A stretch of DNA of 64,000 nucleotides from Pelagibacterium sp. 26DY04. GTDB taxonomy: Bacteria; Pseudomonadota; Alphaproteobacteria; Rhizobiales; Devosiaceae. Every line of letters begins with the position of its first letter. Positions within the stretch are counted from its first letter, which is position 1. A model generated the notes under the pieces. It had not been told where the DNA came from. It worked only from the letters and a program-made list of their open reading frames with translations, and did no database searches. Location of the stretch: the NCBI RefSeq assembly GCF_031202305.1, contig NZ_CP101731.1, positions 3,286,001-3,350,000 of the forward strand, written 5' to 3'. Position numbers and translations under genes: made by a program. Of this stretch, positions 27,187-34,532 are shown one piece after another.

Positions 27187-27942
27187 ATGATTGCTGAATC
27201 CTTCGACTCCTATTGCGGCCCGCCGCCCGTGCCGGACAGTATTTGGCTGCAATGGAATTTCGACCCCTTTGCCATCGCGCTCATGGCCCTGATCGCTATT
27301 GGGTGGTTCACCCAAGGTAGAAGGGATTCAGCAGGAAGAGCGGCAATACTCGGGGCGCTTGTCTTGGTTGGCGTTGCATTCCTCTCGCCCATTTGCGCCT
27401 TGACCGTAGCGCTGTTCTCCGTTCGAGTAGCCCATCATGTCATCCTGATCTCGGTGACGGCCCCCCTGCTCGCACTTGCGCTGCCTTGGCGGGGAGGCCC
27501 CCGGCTGCCACTTGCCCTACTGGCGGTGCTCAGCGCCATCACGTTGTGGATCTGGCACGCTCCATTGGCCTATGAATGGGCGATCAGCGCCGCTCTTCCA
27601 TACTGGTTAATGCAATTGACCTTGCTTGCCACCTCTTGGCTCTTCTGGCGTGAAATCTTCAGCCCGCAGCGGCAAGTTGGACCGAGCATACTGGCGCTGC
27701 TTTCGTTTGTGGCACAAATGGGTCTGCTCGGCGCCATCTTGGTTTTTGCGCGCAGACCGATTTATCCACCGCACTTCCTGACAACGGAGCCGTTTGGAAT
27801 CTCTGCTCTCAGCGACCAGCAACTTGCAGGCTTAGTGATGTGGGTCCCCGCAATGTTTCCGTACATCGCCGTCGCGCTGTGGTTGCTGATGCGGTTCCTG
27901 AGCAGTCCAGACGACACCAAACGTCCCGAAACCCCCGTATGA
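27187..27942 (+). CDS. CtaG (caa3-type) cytochrome oxidase assembly protein
   Basis: Polytopic membrane protein of the CtaG_caa3 family. It begins with YCGPPPVPDSIWLQWNFDP, the family signature, and has seven predicted helices with His-containing motifs (RVAHHVILISVTAP and WHAP). Such proteins assist assembly of caa3 or related oxidases, probably through copper. Placed with Sco and PCu(A)C it completes a copper-delivery set. The length of 251 residues is normal. CcdA follows 84 bases after its stop. Confidence 0.88.
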   Translation: MIAESFDSYCGPPPVPDSIWLQWNFDPFAIALMALIAIGWFTQGRRDSAGRAAILGALVLVGVAFLSPICALTVALFSVRVAHHVILISVTAPLLALALPWRGGPRLPLALLAVLSAITLWIWHAPLAYEWAISAALPYWLMQLTLLATSWLFWREIFSPQRQVGPSILALLSFVAQMGLLGAILVFARRPIYPPHFLTTEPFGISALSDQQLAGLVMWVPAMFPYIAVALWLLMRFLSSPDDTKRPETPV

Positions 27943-28026
27943 TATCCAAGCCTATACCCGCCTGCATTGCTGATAATCTGGATGCCCGCAGCGATCCGAT
28001 GCGGACCTATAAGAACGGTTCGGCAA

Positions 28027-28755
28027 ATGGGCTTTGAGATTGCCAGTATCGGGATTTTGGCAGCACTATTTGCAGGCATGATCTCGTTTCTTTCACCCTG
28101 CGTGCTTCCCCTGGTGCCGGGATATGTCTCCTACATCACAGGCAACATGGATCGCAGCAGCGTGGCGGTGCGCTCGAACGCCTTGCTCCTGAGCATCTGT
28201 TTTGTAGCCGGGTTTGCTACGATTTTTGTTGCGCTCGGGGCAAGCGCCACAGCGCTCAGCAGGCTGCTGCTTTCGTGGCGCTACGAAGCCAACATCGTCG
28301 GAGGGGCGATCGTCATTGTGTTCGGCGTCTTTACGACCAGCCTCGTCAGGTTTCCATGGCTCTCTCAGGAACTTCGATATCATGGTGCCCTGAAGGGTGG
28401 GGGGCCGGCTGGCGCCTATGTCTTGGGGCTGGCGTTCGGCTTCGGCTGGACGCCCTGCATCGGCCCGATCCTCGGCGCAATCCTCACCGTAAGCGCGACG
28501 TCAGAGGCGGCAGGAAGCGGCATCCTGCTGCTCTCGATCTACTCGGCAGGTCTTGGGGTGCCATTTCTGCTCACCGCCACCTTTGCAGACAGCTTAACGG
28601 CAAGGCTCAAGCACATGCGTCGGCTGGGCCGGGTGCTACAGATCCTCGCCGGGATAGTGATGATCCTTATGGGCGTGGCGATGATCACCGGTCAGATGTC
28701 CGCATTTGCTTTTTGGCTTCTCGAGCGCTTTCCGGTGTTCGCACGTATAGGATAA
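28027..28755 (+). CDS. ccdA: CcdA thiol-disulfide electron transporter
   Basis: Six-helix membrane protein that carries electrons from cytoplasmic thioredoxin to periplasmic CcmG or TlpA. Both redox cysteines are present: FLSPCVLPLVPGY in helix 1 and FGWTPCIGPILG in helix 4. The length of 242 residues is normal. The ATG at 28027 begins the typical N-terminus (FEIASIGILAALFAGMISF); a frame back to 27967 has no family support. It supplies reducing power for the CcmG and TlpA proteins encoded here, so the region carries its own reductive branch. Confidence 0.93.
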   Translation: MGFEIASIGILAALFAGMISFLSPCVLPLVPGYVSYITGNMDRSSVAVRSNALLLSICFVAGFATIFVALGASATALSRLLLSWRYEANIVGGAIVIVFGVFTTSLVRFPWLSQELRYHGALKGGGPAGAYVLGLAFGFGWTPCIGPILGAILTVSATSEAAGSGILLLSIYSAGLGVPFLLTATFADSLTARLKHMRRLGRVLQILAGIVMILMGVAMITGQMSAFAFWLLERFPVFARIG

Positions 28756-28824
28756 TGGGATCCGGGAGGAGGAACGCACTGCTGCTGTCTGGCAGCCATG
28801 TCCCCACAATCGGGAGTCCGGAAA

Positions 28825-28941
28825 CTATGTTAAAAGGCGAACTACAAGAGGGGCGGCCACATACCATAGAATCGCGACGATGAAAGAGCCCCAAAGGAGC
28901 AAATGAAACAGACGCAGTCCGAGGGGCGGCTTACCTGACAT
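28825..28941 (-). CDS. Tiny single-pass membrane protein
   Basis: A 38-residue frame starting SGKPPLGLRLFHLLLWG and containing one strong membrane helix (FHLLLWGSFIVAILWYVAAPLVV). AGG lies eight bases upstream of its ATG. The start overlaps the end of another small frame (28931-29083), and a metal operator lies further upstream, so it could be the second cistron of a metal-induced mini-operon. No family is recognised. Confidence 0.45.
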   Translation of the reverse strand: MSGKPPLGLRLFHLLLWGSFIVAILWYVAAPLVVRLLT

Positions 28942-29083
28942 AAGGTGCCTGCAGGGCCAACGGAGGCTCATCCTGATAGAAGGACAACTTGACCCGCGCA
29001 TTGATCCATATGGCGGCGAAGCAATTTTTGATGTGACCTTTTCTATCTTGCGCCGGAAAATATGCGACAAGGATTCCGTTCAT
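28931..29083 (-). CDS. Small unrecognised ORF behind a metal operator
   Basis: A 50-residue frame beginning NGILVAYFPAQDRKGH and ending APYVR. GGAGAG lies nine bases before its ATG, and the predicted transcription start from the operator at 29115-29144 would give a leader of about 20 bases, which fits well. No signal peptide or family is seen; one Cys and two basic patches are present. Support comes from start signals and position rather than similarity. Confidence 0.4.
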   Translation of the reverse strand: MNGILVAYFPAQDRKGHIKNCFAAIWINARVKLSFYQDEPPLALQAPYVR

Positions 29084-29114
29084 ACGCCCAACTCTCCAAC
29101 AATAATCGGAGTAT

Positions 29115-29144
29115 TGTGCATTCTCTAGTCGCTATAGAAGTAAG
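29115..29144 (-). promoter_or_regulatory. MerR-type operator/promoter before two tiny ORFs
   Basis: On the minus strand it reads CTTACTT, then CTATAGCGACTAGAG, then ATGCACAAT as -10. It aligns without gaps to the cadA operator. Only the small frames ending at 28931 and 28825 lie downstream in that direction before the convergent ccdA gene. Confidence 0.75.
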
Positions 29145-29204
29145 GGCAAATGAGATTTATTTCTGCCAAAGTGTTGGCTTGCCAGCTTGGACCTGTTTTG
29201 CTGA

Positions 29205-29972
29205 CTACAAAACCGGGCAAGGGCCTAAGGGATCCAGGGGGGCGGTTCGGGGATCATTCACGTTGAAGACATAGCGCCTGTCGCAGACATCCCATGTCGG
29301 CGGGATGCTTGTGTTGTCGAAGATATCCGCGCCCTCTTTGAGATTGCGCCAGAAATCAACGTGAGGACTCGATGCGTTCGCTTGAATGTTGGCTTCAGTC
29401 ATCGGAAAGGGCAGCAACTGTAGTTGGAAGGATCGATTTCCGCCTCTGAATGTTTCCCGTGCGAGTGCGAAAATCTCCTTGATACCATCGTCGGTCATAG
29501 CGTAGCAGCCAACTGACAGGCAGTCTCCGTGAATCATCAAGTTTGTTCCTGTGCGCTCCCAAGCCTGATCAAATTTGTTCGGAAAACCGACGTTGAACGA
29601 TAGCCAATAGGAAGAGTTCGGGTTCATAAGGTCGGGAGTGACGTTGTAAAAGCCCTCCGGTGATTGATGATCGCCTTCGCGGAATTTCGGTCCCAGTTCC
29701 CCCGACCATTTGCAAATGTCGTACGTCTTTAAGAGTCTGTACGTGCCATCGCTGGTTCGTTTCCAAACCTCGAGCGTCGAGGTCTGTTTGTAGAGGCGGA
29801 TCATCATCGGCTCAGATGGCGATGAGTTGATTTCGGCCATGCGCTGGAGGAGCTCTCGCGGCAGCGGCACGTTATGGCGATTGTCGCCTGTATACTGACT
29901 GCATGCTGTCAGCGCCAAGACGGCGAAAAATGCGATAGCTATGCGACTAACATATGCGACAGCGAAAGGCAT
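29205..29972 (-). CDS. L,D-transpeptidase family lipoprotein (YafK-like)
   Basis: Second wall-modifying YkuD-type enzyme, 255 residues. It has a lipoprotein signal (FFAVLALTACS). The catalytic region is NLMIHGDCLSVGCYAMTDD, with the conserved His and Cys. The preceding KTYDICKWSGELGPKFREGD and SPEGFYNV blocks are typical of YafK-like proteins, which cut or form bonds at meso-diaminopimelate. It is distinct from the shorter enzyme at 10330. It is divergent from DUF2171, with a long intergenic stretch before it. Confidence 0.88.
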   Translation of the reverse strand: MPFAVAYVSRIAIAFFAVLALTACSQYTGDNRHNVPLPRELLQRMAEINSSPSEPMMIRLYKQTSTLEVWKRTSDGTYRLLKTYDICKWSGELGPKFREGDHQSPEGFYNVTPDLMNPNSSYWLSFNVGFPNKFDQAWERTGTNLMIHGDCLSVGCYAMTDDGIKEIFALARETFRGGNRSFQLQLLPFPMTEANIQANASSPHVDFWRNLKEGADIFDNTSIPPTWDVCDRRYVFNVNDPRTAPLDPLGPCPVL

Positions 29973-30358
29973 GGGGGATCACCTGGGTAAGTGCCGGCTA
30001 ACCATACTGGCTCGGTGTTACCGATCTCTTGCGATCGCGGTTTTGCGCGCTACCGCCTTGAGGAACTGGCATTGCTACCCCGCGGCATGAACATTCACAC
30101 CATCAAGCATCATGTGTCGCAATAGGCGGCATCCTGTACCTTTTGGGGGCACGATTTCTCATCGCCGTCGCCCTTGCAGACAGCCATCGGCAAGGGACTG
30201 ATGGCGGACTAAACAATTTCAGATCAACCCGCCCCGGCGCCTGTTCAAGATGATTGCGCATTCTCCAGGATATGGTTTGCTGCTAGCGTAGAAGTGCACG
30301 AGGGTGCTCGCACCTACTGCCGCAAAGAAGACTTGGATTATCTGAAGGAGAAACTGAG
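29973..30358. other. Intergenic stretch between divergent genes
   Basis: No gene is seen. Near 30256-30295 the minus strand carries a degraded resemblance to the metal operators (GGAGAATGCGCAAT at one end, ACTTCTACGCTAG at the other), but the centre does not fit. A strong ribosome binding site for the DUF2171 gene closes the stretch. Confidence 0.35.
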
Positions 30359-30613
30359 ATGCACGATCTCTCCGGCATCAAAGCTGGAATGAAAGTGCTT
30401 GGAGCCGACGACGCGCGGGTGGGTATAGTTGCTTCAGTCGATGAGGACCGTATTCGGTTGGAAGCCGTCGACATTGGGTCGCACGCAGGCCACAAGCACT
30501 ACATCCCAGGCGGCATTGTGGCCATCGTGGAAGAGAATACCGTCCGCCTTTCGGCCACCGGCGCCAATGCGGTCCTGCTGGATGAGGAAATCGACGGCTC
30601 GCCAGCCGACTAA
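30359..30613 (+). CDS. DUF2171 small protein
   Basis: An 84-residue cytoplasmic protein. The pattern GIKAGMKVLGADDARVGIV, then the HYIPGGIVAIVEENTVRLS region, matches DUF2171, a PRC-barrel-like fold of unknown function often found in stress-related gene groups. GAAGGAG lies about nine bases before the ATG. It stands alone between two convergent or divergent wall genes. Confidence 0.7.
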   Translation: MHDLSGIKAGMKVLGADDARVGIVASVDEDRIRLEAVDIGSHAGHKHYIPGGIVAIVEENTVRLSATGANAVLLDEEIDGSPAD

Positions 30614-30769
30614 ACTGCGCCAAAGGCGAATTGGTGCCAAGGCCCCATCATTGCGGACGTTGCACGGCAACAGGAGCATCTATCCTGTGCAGTTCGCGCA
30701 ACGATTCCTCTCGGTCCTGCACCAGAATCCTTAGAAGCCCAATCGAATGGAGCCATCTCAGGATAGTGG

Positions 30770-31600
30770 CTAGCCGGGTGTGGTCGTTTTTCGTGCGTTT
30801 CTGAGCAGAAGGGACACGAGCGGCATGCCGGCCAACCTCGGCCGCAAGGTGCCGTCCGCGCTATAGACGAAGAGCAAGCGGCGACGGGCGAAGACATGGG
30901 CAAGCCAGAGGGTAAAGCCGACCCCTACCGCCCACCCCATCACCGTGTCGCTTGGCCAGTGAACGCCGACCAATTGCCTGGACAGGCTGATCAGGATGCC
31001 GATGGAAATGAAAATCGATCGAAACCGAGGGAAAACCAGTGCAAGGGCCATGGCCATGGCGCCAGCGGTCGTCGCATGGCCAGATGGAAAGGCTGCGTAG
31101 TCTGGGTTGAGGGCGAACACCTGGAAGTCAAGGGGATACTCCCCTTGCGACACCCCGGGCCGGGCGCGACCAATCGAATACTTCGTAATCAGTGCAGCAA
31201 GTCCGCCGCCAGCGACCGAGAGAAAAATAAACGCTGCCGCAGCCACGACGGCGTTGGCGCCCACCACGATTCGGCGACGCAACCGCGCCCTGGGCAGGAA
31301 AGCCAATAGGATGAGCAGCGCGCCCGAGCCTACGAGCACTTCCACGCCTGCACCCAGTCGTGTGATGTGATTGGCGAGGGCAGACAGCTCTTCGGGGAAT
31401 GCGCGCATCCAGATCGCAATCGGACGATCGATATTGACTATCGTCCACACCGAAAGAGCAAACAATAGCGCGAGAATGACCAACGGACGTTCGAGTGGGG
31501 CGCGAAGAGAAGGTGGCGTCACACTCGCCGGAGCGACAAGGCGGTTCCACCCAGTAGCGAACGGCCATCGGCTTCTAGAAAACTCTTGAGCTTTTTCCAT
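30770..31600 (-). CDS. PAP2 phosphatase, possible PbrB-type undecaprenyl pyrophosphatase
   Basis: Membrane phosphatase of the PAP2 superfamily. The three catalytic motifs are clear: KYSIGRARP, FPSGHATT and SRQLVGVHWPSD. Six membrane helices are predicted in 276 residues. In lead-resistance operons PbrB is a PAP2-type C55-PP phosphatase that supplies phosphate to precipitate lead, and works with the LspA-like PbrC. A separate lspA behind cadA in this window makes that role possible here. General lipid or C55-PP recycling is the alternative. Family certain, role inferred. Confidence 0.9.
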   Translation of the reverse strand: MEKAQEFSRSRWPFATGWNRLVAPASVTPPSLRAPLERPLVILALLFALSVWTIVNIDRPIAIWMRAFPEELSALANHITRLGAGVEVLVGSGALLILLAFLPRARLRRRIVVGANAVVAAAAFIFLSVAGGGLAALITKYSIGRARPGVSQGEYPLDFQVFALNPDYAAFPSGHATTAGAMAMALALVFPRFRSIFISIGILISLSRQLVGVHWPSDTVMGWAVGVGFTLWLAHVFARRRLLFVYSADGTLRPRLAGMPLVSLLLRNARKTTTPG

Positions 31601-31723
31601 CCTGCAACCTTAATGGCGGACGTCTTCCGCGAGAACGTGCATCTTGCTACCGTCTTTGCCTATGGACCCGCCACTGCAATTTTGCCGCAGATAGCGAGAA
31701 CAATTTCCCTATCATGCTTCATG

Positions 31724-32836
31724 TTACCGTGAGGCGGTCGTGAACCACGGATCGAATACTTCTAAACGCCTTCCGGCAGCCAAGTACGGCGTAGGGTCGA
31801 TTGCACTGCTCTCGTTGCGAATTTCAAAATGCAGATGGGGTCCGGTCGACCGGCCGGTAGAGCCGGCGAGCGCGATCACCATATCTGCTTCGACCTCATC
31901 CCCTTGGTCGACCAGTGCACGCGAAAGATGGGGGTAGCGCGACATCAGGCCCGAGGCGTGGGTAATTTCGACCACCCTGCCGTAGTCGCCCTTCCAACCG
32001 ACAAAAGTGACGGTCCCGCGGCCCGCGCTCAGAATCGGCGTGCCAGTCGGAGCGGGAAAGTCTATGCCGGAATGAAACGCGGATTGGCCAGTGAAAGGAT
32101 CTTGGCGCAAACCGAAGTTGGAGCTTATGCGGGTAGTTTCGATCGGTCGATGAATTGGTACATCGTCCATGGCCCTGCGCGCTTCTTCCAAGCGTCCCAT
32201 GGCAGTAAGGATATCGACGATATCAGGGGTCTCGGAACCCGATGGAAAATCGCTGGCATCCAAAAAGGGACCGCCAAGGGCCAGATCGCTCAAAGCCGGC
32301 TCATGTCCGACGCGCCGCAGCTCTGCAACGATGATCTCGACTGATCGGTCCATCGTCTCGGAAAGAAGCGTCATCGACTCGCGGGTCTCTTCTTCCATTA
32401 CTCTTAGGTTCGCTTCAAGAAGGTCAAGCTGCTCAGCAGGGCTCGCCCCATCCGCTGCCGGAAGGACCGGACCTTCGTTCGGCTGGGAGAATGGTACCAA
32501 CTCGGGAGCAAGTGCCGTCTTTGCGAGCATCTCTATCGAAAGGAACTGATCTTCCAGCTGTGCCTGGCGTTCACCCAATTCCTGACCTCTGAGAGTTGCC
32601 GTTCCAGAGTTAGCGATTTCTCTGGATCGAAGCCGGTCAACATTCATGCTCAACTCGGCGATGCGACCTTCATATGCCCTCAGCACCACGGAACTTTGGT
32701 TGTTCCAGAAATCGCTGAGATCCTCATTGTTGCGGAGGATTGTGAACGTGAGCACATTGGTGACAAGCAGCCCGCCAAGCACCGCCCAGCAAGCGAGCAT
32801 TTGGTATGATGATGTACGACCGCTCACGACGACCAC
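31724..32836 (-). CDS. M23 metallopeptidase with coiled coil
   Basis: Second LytM-type peptidase, 370 residues. An N-terminal membrane anchor (about residues 12-32) is followed by a coiled-coil stretch (about 45-170), as in EnvC- or MepM-like proteins, and a C-terminal LytM domain. Metal ligands are in FHSGIDFP and PHLHFEIR, with SRYPHLS between them. Such proteins either cut peptide bridges or activate amidases; with all ligands present it is probably an active enzyme. It lies between the PAP2 gene and the cytochrome b gene, all on the minus strand with gaps over 100 bases. Confidence 0.88.
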   Translation of the reverse strand: MVVVSGRTSSYQMLACWAVLGGLLVTNVLTFTILRNNEDLSDFWNNQSSVVLRAYEGRIAELSMNVDRLRSREIANSGTATLRGQELGERQAQLEDQFLSIEMLAKTALAPELVPFSQPNEGPVLPAADGASPAEQLDLLEANLRVMEEETRESMTLLSETMDRSVEIIVAELRRVGHEPALSDLALGGPFLDASDFPSGSETPDIVDILTAMGRLEEARRAMDDVPIHRPIETTRISSNFGLRQDPFTGQSAFHSGIDFPAPTGTPILSAGRGTVTFVGWKGDYGRVVEITHASGLMSRYPHLSRALVDQGDEVEADMVIALAGSTGRSTGPHLHFEIRNESSAIDPTPYLAAGRRLEVFDPWFTTASR

Positions 32837-33005
32837 TCCGAAAGACCCCGAACAGCGTCGTTCGCTATGGTTAACGAAATGGAAATGTCCGCGCCTAAGC
32901 AGGTCACATTTTCTGGAATTTCATCTATTCGACGTTGATGAAATTCTGGGCCAGCACGGCCATCAGTGCGCAGCAGCACCTTGGAGATCACTTTTCAGCC
33001 CGAAC

Positions 33006-34304
33006 TTACGCAATTTTTTCGTTCGGTCCACTACCTCTCTCGCCCAAAACGCTTTGCGATATGCTTGCCGGTAACGGCGCAGGTTTTTCGATACGTCCCA
33101 AGATCGGCAATATGACGAGGAAGTAGGCAAAATAGTATGCCGTCGTCACTTTGGCGAGGAGAACATAGATCCCTTCGGCGGGCTGCGCGCCCAGATAGGC
33201 CAGCGCGATGAAGTTCACGACGAACAGCCAGAAGAACGGCTTGAACAGCGGGCGGAACGTCCCCGAGCGCACCTTGGATGTGTCGAGCCACGGCAGGACG
33301 AACAGGACCAGAAGCGACCCGAACATCACGATGACCCCGCCCAGCTTGGCTTCGATGAAGAGGACGTTGAAATCGATGGCCCGCAGCATGGTGTAGAAGG
33401 GCAGAAGGTACCATTCGGGCACGATGTAAGCTGGAGTAACCTGCGGATTGGCCGGTATGTAATTGTCGGCATGCCCCAAGATGTCGGGGGCGAAGAACAC
33501 GAACCAGGCGAACGGAATCAGAAAGACGACGATCGCGAACAGGTCCTTCATCGTATAGTAAGGGTGGAAAGGCAGCGCATCGCGGCTCTCTTTCACCTCT
33601 ACGCCGGTAGGGTTGTTGTTCCCCGGCACGTGAAGCGCCCAGATGTGCAGAACGACGACCGCTGCGATGATAAATGGCAGAAGGTAGTGAAGCGAGAAGA
33701 AGCGGTTGAGCGTTGGGTTGGCGACCGAGAAGCCGCCCAGCAGCAGGGTCTGGATCGGCTCGCCCACGACCGGGATCGCAGAGAAGAGGCCGGTGATAAC
33801 CGTGGCGCCCCAGAGGCTCATCTGGCCCCAGGGCAGCACGTACCCCATGAAGGCCGTGGCCATGAGCAGGATGAACAGGATCACCCCGAGCATCCAGATG
33901 ATCTCGCGCGGAGCCTTGTAGGACCCGTAATAGAGTCCGCGAAACATATGGACATAGGCTGCAAAGAAGAACATCGACGCGCCCACGGCATGTGTACCCT
34001 GGATGATGCGCCCGTAGTTGACGTCACGGCGAATCTGCTCGACCGAGGCGAAAGCGAGGTCCACGTTTGGTGTGTAGTGCATGACAAGCACGACACCCGT
34101 CACGATCTGCACTACCAGCATGAAGGCGAGAATGCCCCCGAACGTCCACCAGTAGTTGAGGTTCCTGGGGGTGGGGAAATCCATCAGGTGCTCCTTGGAG
34201 AACCTAAGGATCGGAAGCCTTTCATCGAGCCAGCGTTCGATCCTGGTGCCGGGCACGTAGCCGCCCGAGTGGGTCGTTGCTTTCGAGTCGCTCGATGTCG
34301 CCAA
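33006..34304 (-). CDS. petB: Cytochrome b of the bc1 complex, isolated copy
   Basis: Full-length (432 residues) integral membrane cytochrome b with eight to nine helices. Key features: [16 protein letters not shown] and [20 protein letters not shown] with the haem-ligating histidines, [17 protein letters not shown], and the quinol-site PEWY in [10 protein letters not shown]. It would catalyse quinol oxidation, but neither the Rieske protein (petA) nor cytochrome c1 (petC) is beside it, which is abnormal since they form one operon. It may supplement a chromosomal complex or be stranded by rearrangement. It is the last cargo gene before the conjugation block. Confidence 0.93.
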   Translation of the reverse strand: MATSSDSKATTHSGGYVPGTRIERWLDERLPILRFSKEHLMDFPTPRNLNYWWTFGGILAFMLVVQIVTGVVLVMHYTPNVDLAFASVEQIRRDVNYGRIIQGTHAVGASMFFFAAYVHMFRGLYYGSYKAPREIIWMLGVILFILLMATAFMGYVLPWGQMSLWGATVITGLFSAIPVVGEPIQTLLLGGFSVANPTLNRFFSLHYLLPFIIAAVVVLHIWALHVPGNNNPTGVEVKESRDALPFHPYYTMKDLFAIVVFLIPFAWFVFFAPDILGHADNYIPANPQVTPAYIVPEWYLLPFYTMLRAIDFNVLFIEAKLGGVIVMFGSLLVLFVLPWLDTSKVRSGTFRPLFKPFFWLFVVNFIALAYLGAQPAEGIYVLLAKVTTAYYFAYFLVILPILGRIEKPAPLPASISQSVLGERGSGPNEKIA

Positions 34305-34457
34305 AGTTCTCGAGTCCTTTTTTTTGCGTTTCCGCTGATGCCTAGGTCATTTTTCTTGGTAGCGCGCTGGCCGACCTTGTCTTTAGTATGTGAGAATGTC
34401 GATCTCGGCCGAACGAATATCATTCGACTGCGAAATTAAGCCTGTTGCGATAAGGAT

Positions 34458-34481
34458 GTGCGATGTCGCGGAATGTCGCAC
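34458..34481. repeat. Short dyad at the cargo-backbone junction
   Basis: GTGCGA at 34458 pairs with TCGCAC at 34476, and ATGTCGC occurs twice in direct orientation between them. It lies between cytochrome b and the relaxase gene. It could be a regulatory or recombination site; nothing more can be said. Confidence 0.35.
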
Positions 34482-34532
34482 TGAACATGCTCTTTGCGCG
34501 GCACCTCCCCATGTGCCCAGGTCGAAACCGAC

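Noticed and set aside
30256..30295. Possible sixth MerR-type operator upstream of DUF2171 and the second L,D-transpeptidase
   Set aside because: Only the outer parts resemble the others; the centre is disrupted, so it is mentioned as degraded at most.
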